From positions 1-64,000 of the forward strand of contig NZ_JAELUH010000008.1 of the NCBI RefSeq assembly GCF_016429215.1: a DNA stretch of 64,000 nt. The letters are read 5' to 3'. Below, piece by piece: positions 1 to 9,394 of this stretch (positions are counted from its first letter, which is position 1; every line of letters begins with the position of its first letter). A program made the translations under genes and the position numbers. The notes below the pieces were generated by a model, which saw nothing but the letters and a program-made list of their open reading frames with translations, was not told the DNA's origin and did not search any database. The stretch comes from Herbaspirillum sp. ASV7 (GTDB lineage: Bacteria > Pseudomonadota > Gammaproteobacteria > Burkholderiales > Burkholderiaceae_D).

Positions 1-96
<96 letters not shown>

Positions 97-97
97 G

Positions 98-970
98 ATC
101 ATGAGCGATAACTTGCACGATACCGTCTCCAACGTACGCAGCGGCACCACCGCCATCGACATGGCTGCGCGCGAACTGGCGCAGGGTAACTTCAGCCTGT
201 CTGACCGGACCGAGCAACAGGCCAGTTCGCTGGAAGAAACCGCCTCGGCCATGGAACAGCTGACCACGGCCGTCAGGCAGAATGCCGACAACGCTCGCCA
301 GGCCAGCGCCTTGGCCGTTTCGGCATCGGACGTGGCGGTGCGCGGTGGGGCCTCGGTGGAGCAGGTGGCCAACATCATGAGCGCCATCAGCACCTCGTCG
401 GGCAAGATTGCCGACATCATCACGGTGATCGATGGCATCGCCTTCCAGACCAATATCCTGGCGCTGAACGCTGCCGTCGAAGCCGCCCGCGCCGGCGAGC
501 ATGGGCGCGGCTTTGCCGTGGTGGCCAGCGAAGTGCGTGGACTGGCCCAGCGCAGCGCCGTGGCCGCCAAGGAAATCAAGTCCCTCATCGAGGGTTCGGT
601 GGACCAGGTCAAGACCGGCAGCGCCATCGTCGAGCAGACCGTCTCCACTATCGATGAAGTCATCGCCAGCATCAAGCATGCGACCGACCTGATCACCGAT
701 ATCAGTTCCTCCAGCAAGGAGCAGAGCGAGGGCATCGAGCAGATCAACCAGGCCATCAGCCAGATGGACCAGATGACCCAGGAAAACTCGGCCCTGGTGG
801 AGCAGAACGCGGCCGCCTCCAAGGCGCTGCAAAGCCAGGCCGAGCAATTGTCGGACCTGATGGGACGCTTCAAGCTCAGCGAGCTGCTGGCGTACTCCCA
901 TGCCAACCCCACCAGACCCGGTCCACGGGTTGCCAACGTCCAGCCCGAGCTATCCCTGATCGAGGCTTGA
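98..970 (+). CDS. Methyl-accepting chemotaxis protein, C-terminal part (5' cut by contig end)
   Basis: This is the cytoplasmic signalling part of a chemoreceptor that controls CheA through CheW. The hairpin tip is intact ([20 protein letters not shown], followed by [14 protein letters not shown] at about 432-540). It is flanked by long helical methylation bundles with Q/E pairs such as [17 protein letters not shown]. The ligand-binding domain, membrane segments and most of the HAMP domain lie before the contig end, so the ligand cannot be told. The C-terminal tail lacks the NWETF-type CheR-binding pentapeptide of E. coli Tar/Tsr. The frame is open through the adapter, so the true start is not in the window. 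Downstream is an unrelated E1 gene after a 185-bp gap. Confidence 0.93.
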   Translation: MMSDNLHDTVSNVRSGTTAIDMAARELAQGNFSLSDRTEQQASSLEETASAMEQLTTAVRQNADNARQASALAVSASDVAVRGGASVEQVANIMSAISTSSGKIADIITVIDGIAFQTNILALNAAVEAARAGEHGRGFAVVASEVRGLAQRSAVAAKEIKSLIEGSVDQVKTGSAIVEQTVSTIDEVIASIKHATDLITDISSSSKEQSEGIEQINQAISQMDQMTQENSALVEQNAAASKALQSQAEQLSDLMGRFKLSELLAYSHANPTRPGPRVANVQPELSLIEA

Positions 971-1155
971 ACGTCCATTCCTGAGCGTTTGCGAGGAGAC
1001 CGCGCGCGCCGTTTCGACGGCGTGTCGCGATAACAGAAGCGCGTCCCAACCGATTCCCTTACCCGGATGACTTCGCTGCGATACCGTAGCGCGGCCTTCG
1101 GGGGAGGTGACTCGTCCATGCAAATGACCGTGCACTCCCACAGAAAGGTCTCGCC

Positions 1156-3759
1156 ATGAGTTTCCAACACCCCCCTTCCGTTACCGACCAGGCCGGCGTG
1201 CGCCAGGCTTTGGCGCAGGCTCGCGTACAAGCCTTCATCGATGCGTACAAAAGGGAAGGCTACCGCATCGCCGATATCGATCCGCTGGAGAGTATCTCGG
1301 TGCCGGATATCGCCGAGCTGCAGCCGCAACACCATGCGCTGTGCGATGAGGACATCATCCTGTCGCAGCATCGTTCCCTTGACGGCCTGGGTCTGAGCAC
1401 CGTCAGGGACCTGGCACATCATCTCAGCGAGCGCTATTGCGGCCCGCTGGGCGTGGATTGCAGTGGCATGCGCGATGACAGCCGGCGCCAGTGGCTGTTC
1501 GCGCGCCTGGGCGCGCAAGATCACCGGGCCGAGATGGCCGCACACGAACGCGCCGCCTTGCTTGCCCGCCTGGTGGCGGCCGAGGAGTGGGAGCGTTTCC
1601 TGCAGGAGCAATACCCGCTGGGCAAGCGCTTCTCGCTGGAAGGCTGCGAGAGCCTGCTGCTGCTCATGGAGAGCCTGGCCGACCGCGCCAGCTTCTACCA
1701 GCTGGAAAAATTCTTCTTTGCCATGCCGCACCGGGGGCGCCTCAACCTGCTGGTGAATTTCATGCAGATGCCGGCGGGCGAGATCGTGGCCTATTTCGAC
1801 AAGCACAAAACCACGCCCGCCGCCGCCGGGGCGGTCGATCTGCCGTATCACCTGGGGTACCAGAGCGTGCGCTCGACGGCCCATGGCCAGATCAGCCTGC
1901 AGCTGGCGCACAATCCCTCGCACCTGGAGAGCGCCTATCCGGTATTGCTGGGCATGGTGCGCGGCGCCCAGGCGCAGGACATCCACGGCCAGGCACCGGC
2001 CTCGGTGGTGATCCATGGCGATGCGGCGTTCTGCGGACAGGGCGTGGTGATGGAGTCGCTCAAGCTGGCGCAGCATCCCGGCTATTCGGTGGGTGGGACG
2101 GTACACATCATCGCCAACAACCAGATCGGCTTCACCACGCCCAATCCGCTCGATCCCGAGAACCACGGCTATTGCACCGACATCGCCCGCATCGTCGGTG
2201 CGCCGGTACTGCACGTCAACGCCGATCAGCCGGAGATGGTGCTGCGCGCGGCGCGCATCGCCTTCGACTATCGCATGCAGTTCCAGGCCGATGTGGTCAT
2301 CGACCTGGTTGGTTACCGCCGCTGGGGGCATTCCGAGCAGGATAGCAGCACCTTCACGCAGCCCCTGCTGCATGCCTTCATCGAGAAGCATCCCAGCGTC
2401 ACCGTGCTCTACGAGCAAGCGGCCCAGCCGGGTGTGGCCGATGGCTGGCCCGGCCTGGCGCGGGCACGAGAGCAGGCGCGCTCGCGCTTGAAGGCCAATG
2501 TGGCGGCAGACGGCGCTGCACAGGCCCGGTCGTTAGCGCCGCCGATACCGCGCCAGCGAACAAATCCAGGGCTGGCCGAGCTGCGTCGTTTCGTCCAGCA
2601 GATGACGACCCTGCCGGCAGGCTTCGAGGCGCATGCCGCCATTGGCAAGCTGATCGCACAGTGGCAAGCCAGCGTGGCCACGCCCCAGGCCACGTGCCAA
2701 TGGATCTTCGCGGAGAACATGGCCTATGCCTCCTTGCTCAGCCAGGGGCATGCAGTGCGTATCTCGGGCATGGATGTGCAGCGTGGCACTTTCTTGCATC
2801 GTCATGCGGTGTGGCATGCGGTGGACGCCGAGCAGGGCCTGCAGCGTGAATTCTGGCCCCTGCGCGAAGTGACGGTCGAGGGTGCTGCGCTGGAGATCAT
2901 CAATTCGCCCTTGAGCGAAGAGGCCGTGCTGGGCTTCGAATATGGCTTCAGCAGCCAAGTGCAAGGTCCGGGATTGGTGATCTGGGAAGCGCAGTTCGGC
3001 GATTTCGTCAACGGCGCCCAGATCATGATCGATCAGTACATCACTTCCGGCACCGGCAAATGGGGCTATCGCTCCGGGCTCACCATGCTGCTGCCCCACG
3101 GTTACGAAGGCGTGGGGCCGGAGCATTCGACCGGATACCTCAGTCGCATGCTGTTGCTATGCGCGCAAAACAACATCCGCGTGGCCATGCCGTCGACGTC
3201 GGCGCAATGCTTCCATCTGCTGCGCCAGCAAGCCCTGGAGGGCGCCCAGCCATTGGTGGTGTTCACACCCAAGGTGGTGCTGCATGGCGAAGCCGGTTCG
3301 CACTCGCCCTTGTCGGCGTTGATCGAGGGCGGCTTCGCGCCTTTGCTGGCCGATCGCCTGGCTCATCCTGCGGCCCAGGTCAGGCGCGTGGTCCTGTGCA
3401 GCGGCAAGGTCTACTACGATCTGGCCCGGGGCCAGGCCGAAGCAGGCGACGAAGCCACTGCCATCCTGTCGGTGGAGCAGCTCTATCCCTTCCCGACGGC
3501 ATCGTTGCGCCAGCTGCTGGCAGGTTATACGGCACTGGAAGAGGTGATCTGGGTGCAGGAAGAGGAGCGCAGCCAGGGGGCCTGGCTATGCGTGCGCGAA
3601 GCCATTGAGGCCAGCCTGCCGGTGGCGATACGGCTGCGCGCCGTTTGCCGTGACAATACCGCCTCCGGCCCAACCGCCTCCAAGAGCGTGCACCATGCAC
3701 AGCAGCTGCAACTGGTGCGCGAGGTCTTCCCGAGCAGGGCGCCTGCCGCAGGAAATTGA
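1156..3759 (+). CDS. 2-oxoglutarate dehydrogenase E1-like protein (thiamine-diphosphate enzyme), stand-alone
   Basis: 867 residues, a little shorter than typical SucA (about 930). Family features in order: an N-terminal YKREGYRIADIDPL segment (about 35-48), a ThDP/Mg fold with IHGDAAFCGQG (about 285) and NNQIGFTTPNPL (about 320), a YRRWGHSEQD loop (about 387), then the transketolase-like pyrimidine and C-terminal domains. The family decarboxylates a 2-oxo acid and passes the acyl group to a lipoyl E2. Here no E2 (sucB) or E3 (lpd) gene follows; the next genes are pili genes on the other strand. The loop reads WGHSEQD where classical SucA has HGHNEADEP, a difference also seen in DHTKD1 (2-oxoadipate) enzymes. 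Substrate is therefore uncertain. Start ATG follows AAAGGTCTCGCC. Confidence 0.88.
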   Translation: MSFQHPPSVTDQAGVRQALAQARVQAFIDAYKREGYRIADIDPLESISVPDIAELQPQHHALCDEDIILSQHRSLDGLGLSTVRDLAHHLSERYCGPLGVDCSGMRDDSRRQWLFARLGAQDHRAEMAAHERAALLARLVAAEEWERFLQEQYPLGKRFSLEGCESLLLLMESLADRASFYQLEKFFFAMPHRGRLNLLVNFMQMPAGEIVAYFDKHKTTPAAAGAVDLPYHLGYQSVRSTAHGQISLQLAHNPSHLESAYPVLLGMVRGAQAQDIHGQAPASVVIHGDAAFCGQGVVMESLKLAQHPGYSVGGTVHIIANNQIGFTTPNPLDPENHGYCTDIARIVGAPVLHVNADQPEMVLRAARIAFDYRMQFQADVVIDLVGYRRWGHSEQDSSTFTQPLLHAFIEKHPSVTVLYEQAAQPGVADGWPGLARAREQARSRLKANVAADGAAQARSLAPPIPRQRTNPGLAELRRFVQQMTTLPAGFEAHAAIGKLIAQWQASVATPQATCQWIFAENMAYASLLSQGHAVRISGMDVQRGTFLHRHAVWHAVDAEQGLQREFWPLREVTVEGAALEIINSPLSEEAVLGFEYGFSSQVQGPGLVIWEAQFGDFVNGAQIMIDQYITSGTGKWGYRSGLTMLLPHGYEGVGPEHSTGYLSRMLLLCAQNNIRVAMPSTSAQCFHLLRQQALEGAQPLVVFTPKVVLHGEAGSHSPLSALIEGGFAPLLADRLAHPAAQVRRVVLCSGKVYYDLARGQAEAGDEATAILSVEQLYPFPTASLRQLLAGYTALEEVIWVQEEERSQGAWLCVREAIEASLPVAIRLRAVCRDNTASGPTASKSVHHAQQLQLVREVFPSRAPAAGN

Positions 3760-3770
3760 ACGCAGGCAAT

Positions 3771-3804
3771 AAAAAACGGCGCACTTCAAGCTGAAGTGCG
3801 CCGT
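3771..3804 (-). terminator. Rho-independent terminator of the pilus operon
   Basis: A perfect 13-bp stem (ACGGCGCACTTCA / TGAAGTGCGCCGT, 3776-3788 and 3792-3804) with a 3-nt loop. On the minus strand it is followed by a run of six T (3771-3776 as A on plus), so it ends the pilus operon. It may also stop plus-strand transcripts from the E1 gene, but there is no T run on that side. Confidence 0.85.
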
Positions 3805-3879
3805 CTCCCCCTCCGGTTTCCCCGGTATGACTGCAGATATGGCTTTGTATCGCGTAGCTTGCTCGATAGTCAAGAAAAA

Positions 3880-4380
3880 TCAGTAAGTCAGCGTAACGGT
3901 CACGGTATCCGAATAGGCACCTGCCAGCGGCGTCTGCGCTGCCGGGATCTGGCCGTAGACGGTCAGCGTCTGCAGCAGGCCCGAACCGGTGCCGGCGACC
4001 GTGTCGGTGCCGATGGTGGTACCCCAGTTGTTGGTGTGGGCGGCATCGCGGTAGAGCGCATAGTTCAGGGTGCCGCCGCCGGTGGCGCTCATCTTGCGGG
4101 TGCTGACGGTGGAGCCGGTGCCGGTGCCGGCATCCAGCCCGACGTTGTAGGGCGTACCGTTGGTGCAGAGCACGGTGATGCTGCCGCTCTGGTTCACCAG
4201 GGTCTGGGTATAGGCGCCGAAGGCAATGGCCGAACCGACCACCGTGCAGGAGGCCACCACCGAGGCGCTGATGGTCAGCGACGAAGTGGCAGTGGCAGCG
4301 AAGGAAGCCGGTGCACTGGAGGCCAGGACGATAGCGGCGATCGAGGCACTGACAAAACGGTTTTGCTTGGCAAAGAACAT
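3880..4380 (-). CDS. Spore coat U (SCPU) domain pilin, distal gene of Csu-type operon
   Basis: 166 residues. A Sec signal peptide (MFFAKQNRFVSASIAAIVLASSA, cleaved near SFA-AT) precedes one SCPU domain: an N-terminal Cys (ASCTVVG), a second Cys (VLCTNGTPY), the TRKM segment, NYALYRDAAHTNNWG and the closing SDTVTVTLTY donor-strand-like end. Subunits of this family are exported and assembled by the CsuC/CsuD-type chaperone and usher. The start at 4380 was chosen over an upstream in-frame ATG because AGGAGAAA lies just before it. It is the last gene of the operon, 185 bp after the previous subunit and just before the terminator. Confidence 0.9.
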   Translation of the reverse strand: MFFAKQNRFVSASIAAIVLASSAPASFAATATSSLTISASVVASCTVVGSAIAFGAYTQTLVNQSGSITVLCTNGTPYNVGLDAGTGTGSTVSTRKMSATGGGTLNYALYRDAAHTNNWGTTIGTDTVAGTGSGLLQTLTVYGQIPAAQTPLAGAYSDTVTVTLTY

Positions 4381-4565
4381 TTGTTTCTCCTGGTTTGGCT
4401 GCCCCGTCCTCGCCCCTTGCAAGAACTTCCCTGTGCAGCTGGTATGGAGACACTTTAATTTCTGGTTACGTTTATCGATATCCGGGCATTCCTGATGGCG
4501 GCTCTTTTGGCGTCAGGGAAATCCTGTCAGGGCAATCCTGAGTCCTCCTCCCTCGCGCCCGGATT

Positions 4566-5060
4566 TCAGTACGTGATGAGGATGGTCAGCGTGTCCAGAT
4601 AGCTGCCCGCCTTGACGTTCTGGCTGCCGGTGACCCGTCCGTAGACCGTGTAATTCTTGATCACGGGGGTCAGCACCTGGAGCAGGTAACCGTCGGCGGC
4701 ATAGGCGGTACTGGAGGAGCCGTCCCCCCAGATGGTGGTGCGGGTCGCGTCGATATAGGCCTGGTAGTTCAGGGCGCTGGCGCCATTGAGCATCTTGCGC
4801 TGGGAGAATGCGCCGCTGTTGCCGCTGCTGAGCTTGACCGTATAGGCTACCAGCAGCGAGACCGTGGCCTGGCAGGTGACGGTGATGCTGCCGGTGTTGT
4901 CCAGGTTGCTGTTCGATTGCGGATCGTATACGCCAAAGGCCACCGGCGTGGAGGTGGCCGAGCATAGCGTCTGCGCCTGGGCGTTGCAGACCGGGAGCAG
5001 CGCCAACGCCAGACATGGCAGCAGGGCAAGGCGGGGCAGGATGGCAGATCGGTGTCTCAT
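4566..5060 (-). CDS. SCPU domain pilin, fourth gene of Csu-type operon
   Basis: 164 residues with a signal peptide ending at CNAQAQ and one SCPU domain: LCSATSTPVAFGVYDP, a second Cys in ITVTCQA, SQRKMLNGASALNYQAYID, TTIWGDG and a final LDTLTILITY strand. A clear Shine-Dalgarno AAGGAG sits before the ATG. It follows the usher gene by 19 bp. In Acinetobacter the gene after the usher is CsuE, a two-domain tip adhesin of about 340 residues; this protein is only one domain long, so it may be a short tip subunit or a minor pilin. Role in the fibre is inference. Confidence 0.88.
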   Translation of the reverse strand: MRHRSAILPRLALLPCLALALLPVCNAQAQTLCSATSTPVAFGVYDPQSNSNLDNTGSITVTCQATVSLLVAYTVKLSSGNSGAFSQRKMLNGASALNYQAYIDATRTTIWGDGSSSTAYAADGYLLQVLTPVIKNYTVYGRVTGSQNVKAGSYLDTLTILITY

Positions 5061-5079
5061 GTCAGCTCCTTGGCGGACC

Positions 5080-7374
5080 TCAGCGGCAGATCACGACTTC
5101 GTTGCTCATGCCGCCTTCACTGCGTGGCGGCGGCGTGAGCGTGGCGTGACAGCGTGCTCCGGAGGGGAGCAGGACGTCCAGCGTATTGACCGGGGCCAGT
5201 TCCTGCAGATAGCTCACGCCGTCATATCCCACCGGTGCCTGCAATCCGGTTTCACGCACCCTGATCGAAGAACCCAGCGGCAGGTAGTTGCCCTCGCCAT
5301 CCTTGAGCGTGATGGTGACATCGGAGGCGCGCCGGGTCGTGAAGTTGACCAGCACGCCGGAGCGGTCACGCGGCTTGACGTACTGGTCGGACTGGTCCAG
5401 CTGCAGGGTCAGTGGCAGGTCCAGCACATCCACGGAGATCTTGTTGACGTCATAGGCGCGCAGATTGGTCAGCAGCAGTTGGCCGTTGTCGTCGGTGCGG
5501 CCGGCGTAGCGGTTTTCGGTGTAGACCCCGACGTTCTTCACGCCGCCGGTATTGACCACGGCAAAGCTGTCGTCGATCCAGTCCGAGGCGAAGACGCTGC
5601 CATCCATGAGCGCGAAGGCCCCGCGCGCGCCCAGGCGTTGGCTGGTGACCTGGGCCGATTGCGAGGCGGTCACATTGAAGCTGCCATAGCGGCTCTTGTA
5701 GTTGAGCTGCCCCAGGCGTTGCTGATAGCTGCCCTCGGTATCCTGCAACTGCCAGCCAAGGTCGCCGATGGCCACTGTCGAACGGCCGGCCTGGAGGGTC
5801 GTGGTGCGCTGGCCATTGTTGTTGCCCACGCTGGCGCCGGCGACATCACGTCCGCCCAACGGAATGATCAGGCCTACCGTCGCACCATAGCCGCTGTTGC
5901 GGAAATCCCGGTAAGCCGTCAGGTACATGCTCGAGGTGCTGCCCACGGATTTGAAATAGGTGATGGTCAGCGTCTCGCTGTCGGCCAGGCCCGTGGTGCC
6001 CAGGTCGGTGAAGAGCAGCGGGCTCTTGGTCCTGGCATAGGCCATGCTGAGCGAACCGGCGCTGCGCAGATTCACGCCCAGCGTGGCCACCGTGGCACTG
6101 CGCGAGACCGGTGCACCCTCGATCGCGCCGATATCCTGATAGCCCTCGGTGGATTGGGTGCGGCTCAGCGACATGCTCAGCGGATCGGCATTGCGCTCGA
6201 TGGCCAGCGATGCCTGCTGTCCGGAGCGGCTATCGGAGCGGCTGGTCGCCACGGCCGAGGCCAGCACCGCACGGTTGCCCAGGTTGAAGACGGCGCCGCC
6301 GCCGGCCAGCGTCAGTGCGCGCATCGCTTCGGCGTGGCCTTCCAGGGTAAGCCAGTCGCTCATGCCGTGGCGCGCGCTACCGGAGAGGGCGAACTGGCCA
6401 TAGTCGTTGCTGCGCAAGCCATAGTTGCGTCTTACCCAGCCGCCTTCGACCGAGTAGGAGGACAAGCCGGTCTTGAGCAGACGGTCGGTGGCATAGAAGT
6501 TGACCGTGCGGAAGGTCTGGCGCCCCAGTTCATCAGTGACGGCGACAGCGATCTGGCCGGCGCCGCTGGCAATTGGCGGTTGCCGGATCTCGAAGGGGCC
6601 GGGCGGCACCGGTTGCGACAACTGCCTCACACCGTTGACGAACAGGTCGACGGTGGAAGGCACCACCGTCTCGCCACCCAGGGATGGGGTGGGGAAGCGC
6701 ACCAGGTCAGGCCGCAGGCTGAAGTCGGAAGCGTACTGGAAGCCCCCCAAGCGCACCGAGCGGCTCCAGGCCAGGCTGCTGTTGATGACGTCTCCCGCGC
6801 GGTAACGGGTCAGGCTGGCGGGCTCGGAATAGGTATAGGTGGTTTCCAGGCGCGCGGAGACGCCGCCGCTGTTGCCGGTGTAGCCCAGACCGGTCGAGCT
6901 CAGCACGCTGCTGCCGGAGAACCAGCGGCCGTCGAACAGGCCGCCCAGGGCATGCAGGCCCTGGCTGTTGCTGGCCAGCAGGTCGTAGTTGAGCACCAGT
7001 CCGCGCCCGCCAGGCGAGAGCGGGACTTTATCGGCGGTGCCGTTGGCGTCGATGTCGGTGGTATTCATGAATCGGGGCGCAATGGCAAGGTTGATCCGGG
7101 CGCCGGCTTCGTCCAGATTGATCTGGCTGGCGATGGAGGAAATCGCCACCAGATCGTCGTCGGCACCGTCGATGCGCAGCTTCAGGCTGCGCAGTTCGGC
7201 TGCGGTCGCGTAAAGCTGCTGCTGGCGGCGCGTGAACTGCGCGACCAGATCGGTCCCTCGGCCGTTGATGGACACCTCCAGCAGCAGAACTTCATCGCCC
7301 GGCTGGGCGGCGCGGCCAAGCGTGCCCAGCGTCAGCAGGGCCAAGGTCAATATCCAGCGCGAGAGGCGACTCAA
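5080..7374 (-). CDS. Outer-membrane usher of archaic (CsuD-type) chaperone-usher pilus
   Basis: 764 residues, in the range of FimD/CsuD-family ushers. Signal peptide MSRLSRWILTLALLTLGTLGRA, then an N-terminal periplasmic domain (DEVLLLEVSINGRGTDL), a long beta-barrel region with alternating aromatic/polar strands, a plug segment (PSTVDLFVNGVRQLSQPVPPG) and C-terminal periplasmic domains with a Cys pair (GARCHATLTPP, VVICR). Ushers form the channel that catalyses subunit polymerisation and secretion. Its ATG overlaps the stop of the chaperone gene by 4 bp (ATGA), so the two are translationally coupled. Confidence 0.93.
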   Translation of the reverse strand: MSRLSRWILTLALLTLGTLGRAAQPGDEVLLLEVSINGRGTDLVAQFTRRQQQLYATAAELRSLKLRIDGADDDLVAISSIASQINLDEAGARINLAIAPRFMNTTDIDANGTADKVPLSPGGRGLVLNYDLLASNSQGLHALGGLFDGRWFSGSSVLSSTGLGYTGNSGGVSARLETTYTYSEPASLTRYRAGDVINSSLAWSRSVRLGGFQYASDFSLRPDLVRFPTPSLGGETVVPSTVDLFVNGVRQLSQPVPPGPFEIRQPPIASGAGQIAVAVTDELGRQTFRTVNFYATDRLLKTGLSSYSVEGGWVRRNYGLRSNDYGQFALSGSARHGMSDWLTLEGHAEAMRALTLAGGGAVFNLGNRAVLASAVATSRSDSRSGQQASLAIERNADPLSMSLSRTQSTEGYQDIGAIEGAPVSRSATVATLGVNLRSAGSLSMAYARTKSPLLFTDLGTTGLADSETLTITYFKSVGSTSSMYLTAYRDFRNSGYGATVGLIIPLGGRDVAGASVGNNNGQRTTTLQAGRSTVAIGDLGWQLQDTEGSYQQRLGQLNYKSRYGSFNVTASQSAQVTSQRLGARGAFALMDGSVFASDWIDDSFAVVNTGGVKNVGVYTENRYAGRTDDNGQLLLTNLRAYDVNKISVDVLDLPLTLQLDQSDQYVKPRDRSGVLVNFTTRRASDVTITLKDGEGNYLPLGSSIRVRETGLQAPVGYDGVSYLQELAPVNTLDVLLPSGARCHATLTPPPRSEGGMSNEVVICR

Positions 7375-8105
7375 GGCGCAACGGTCAGTTCGGCATCAAT
7401 CGGCCCGGCATCGCTGTTGGCGCTCAACTTGACTTTGCTGCCGGTGGCGAGCGGGGTCTCGGTATCGATCAGGTACTGACGTGTCACCCCGGCCAGCGTA
7501 TAGGGGTTGCTTCCGGCCGGGGCCTTGACCGTCTTGCCATTGGGTAGGGTCAGGGTCAGTTCCAGCAGGCGCGAGCGACGATTGCCGGCGTTGGTCACCA
7601 TCAGTCTGGCCGGCTTGCCGGCACGTAACTGATAGTCAAGTTGTGTCTTGGCCGGGCCATTGGCGGCGATGAAGACCGGCATCGAGATGCGGAACTTGAA
7701 GTTGATGGTGGCGCCTTCGGCAGCCGACGGGATCTCGTCGATCAGCAGCCGGAAGGCGATCTCGCTGCTGCCGGCGGCCTGCCTGGAGACCACCCGGATC
7801 ACCTGCGACGCGCCAGGCGCGAGGCTGAAGACCGGCGGGCTGATGATCAGGTTCTGGGTCGGTTGCAGGTCGTCCTTGCTATCGGCCTGGTTCCAGTCGA
7901 AGGCACGGATCTGCAGCGAGACGACGTGGTTGTCGTTGTTGACGATCTTGATCACGCCAGCGGTGCGCGAGGAGGATAGCTCCAGCACCACCGGGGCGAT
8001 CTCGAAGTTGGACGCCAGCGTCGGTTGTATTCCCCCTACGCACGCAAGGCAGACGATGGACCAGCAGGTGGTCAGCCGCCAGAAAATGGATCCGGATCTC
8101 GTCAC
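7371..8105 (-). CDS. Periplasmic pilus chaperone (CsuC/PapD-like)
   Basis: 244 residues with an N-terminal signal sequence (CWSIVCLACVGGIQPTLA) and two immunoglobulin-like domains. The PapD-type signature is present: ASNFEIAPVVLELSSSRTAGVIKIVNN for the G1/A1 strands, LAPGASQVIRVVSR, and SEIAFRLLIDEIP, as in archaic-clade chaperones. It stabilises SCPU subunits by donor-strand complementation and hands them to the usher. Start is GTG at 8105, preceded by GGAG about 10 nt away. The gene sits 216 bp after the first pilin, a gap that could allow higher expression of the pilin, although no strong terminator is seen in it. Confidence 0.92.
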   Translation of the reverse strand: MTRSGSIFWRLTTCWSIVCLACVGGIQPTLASNFEIAPVVLELSSSRTAGVIKIVNNDNHVVSLQIRAFDWNQADSKDDLQPTQNLIISPPVFSLAPGASQVIRVVSRQAAGSSEIAFRLLIDEIPSAAEGATINFKFRISMPVFIAANGPAKTQLDYQLRAGKPARLMVTNAGNRRSRLLELTLTLPNGKTVKAPAGSNPYTLAGVTRQYLIDTETPLATGSKVKLSANSDAGPIDAELTVAP

Positions 8106-8321
8106 GCTACGAAATCTCCACTCTAGTTGTCAGGCGAATGTCATTTTTCTCTAGAGTAAAACGAAACCGGAGTTGTGTAATCGTCAAAGTTGCAGGCAAG
8201 CCACAAGATTTGATCGAAAGTTAAGAATTTTAGTGAATTGGTGTAACTAATGATGCCAGGTGGCAAGTTGATGCCCAGCATGGCCCCGGGGGGGCGACTG
8301 GTGCCCGGCAAGCGGGCTTGA

Positions 8322-8810
8322 TCAGTAGGACAGGGTGATGGCGACCACGTCGCTATAGCTGCCCGCACGCGAAGCCTGCCCAGCGGGGATGTAGCCGTAG
8401 ACGGGGATGTTCTGGCTGTTGCCAGTGCCTACGCCGGACAGCGTATCGGTGCCGTTGGCATTACCCCAGCTGCGCGTGCGCGCGGCGTCCTGGTAAAGGC
8501 CATAGTTCAGCGAGTTGCTGCCATCGGTGCTGACCATCTTGCGGGTGGCAGTGCTGGCGCCGGAGGCGGTGCCGGCATCCAGACTCACGGTGTAGCTGGT
8601 GCCGCTGGAACAGGTCACGCCGATCTGGGCGTTCTGCTGGATGGCGCTGGAGGAGTAGGTGCCGAAGGGCAGGGCTGCACTCTGGACGACACACTGCGTC
8701 GGCACCATGGCGGTGATGTCGAGATTGCCTGTCGAGCTTGCTGCCAGGAGATCTGGCGCATAACAAAACGAGAGACCGGCGGCCAGCAGGAAGAAATGCG
8801 AATTTTTCAT
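8322..8810 (-). CDS. SCPU domain pilin, first gene of the operon (probable major subunit)
   Basis: About 162 residues. Signal peptide MKNSHFFLLAAGLSFCYAPDLLA, then one SCPU domain with Cys in VPTQCVVQ and GVTCSSGTSY, TRKMVSTDGSNSLNYGLYQDAARTRSWG and the C-terminal SDVVAITLSY. Being promoter-proximal and followed by a 216-bp gap, it is the likely main shaft subunit (inference). Start is uncertain: ATG 8810 gives a clean signal peptide; an in-frame GTG at 8834 would add eight residues. Neither has a good Shine-Dalgarno. Confidence 0.87.
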   Translation of the reverse strand: MKNSHFFLLAAGLSFCYAPDLLAASSTGNLDITAMVPTQCVVQSAALPFGTYSSSAIQQNAQIGVTCSSGTSYTVSLDAGTASGASTATRKMVSTDGSNSLNYGLYQDAARTRSWGNANGTDTLSGVGTGNSQNIPVYGYIPAGQASRAGSYSDVVAITLSY

Positions 8811-8851
8811 TGTTGTGGGGTGCCGGCTAGTCACAATAAAAGCTTGATACT

Positions 8852-8880
8852 ATTATAGAATTAATTCGAATAAATATTCA
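8852..8880 (-). promoter_or_regulatory. Candidate sigma-70 promoter of pilus operon
   Basis: On the minus strand a perfect -10 TATAAT (8852-8857) is preceded at 17 bp by TGAATA (8875-8880), a weak -35. It lies in a markedly AT-rich patch of an otherwise GC-rich region, about 40 bp before the pilin start. Inferred from sequence only. Confidence 0.5.
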
Positions 8881-9394
8881 GGAAAGTGCGAAGAAGCAAC
8901 AGCGTCGTTAAGGAAAGATCGATGCAAATGGTGCAATTTGCTACAAGAATGAAAACATTTGATGACTGGGAGTCATTTTTCAGTCGGCGACTACAGCTCC
9001 TCGGCAGCTCTTGCCAGCGGTAGTTGCCACTGTTCCGCAGGCCAGTGCCACTCGTCGTTTGCCATCTCCTGGCGGGAGCGCGACGGTGTGTCGTCGCCAC
9101 AGTTACGCGGCAACGATGTCTATCCTGATGCGAGCAATGAGCGCTGCCATCGCTGAGGTCGAGGATGGCAGTATGAGCTGAACAGAAGAGTAACCAAGTT
9201 GCACGTCTACAGGGTGACTATTAAGCGAAAGGATAGTGGTAGGGCAGTGCCGCAACCGGCCTCTGGCGGCTTGCGGGATATCGAGGAACTTGCGCGTGCA
9301 TGCGCTTTCTGGAGAAAACATGAACACATGCACCGTCGGGCGCTGGCCTGGTGACGTAAGCGGGTTGGATTCTTGCTGCCTAATGGTCTGAACC
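8881..9394. other. Intergenic region between divergent pilus operon and kinase gene
   Basis: No supported gene. The left part is AT-rich and carries the pilus promoter; the rest has normal GC and only short open frames without ribosome sites or recognisable protein. Regulatory input to both the pilus operon and the sensor kinase probably sits here. Confidence 0.5.
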
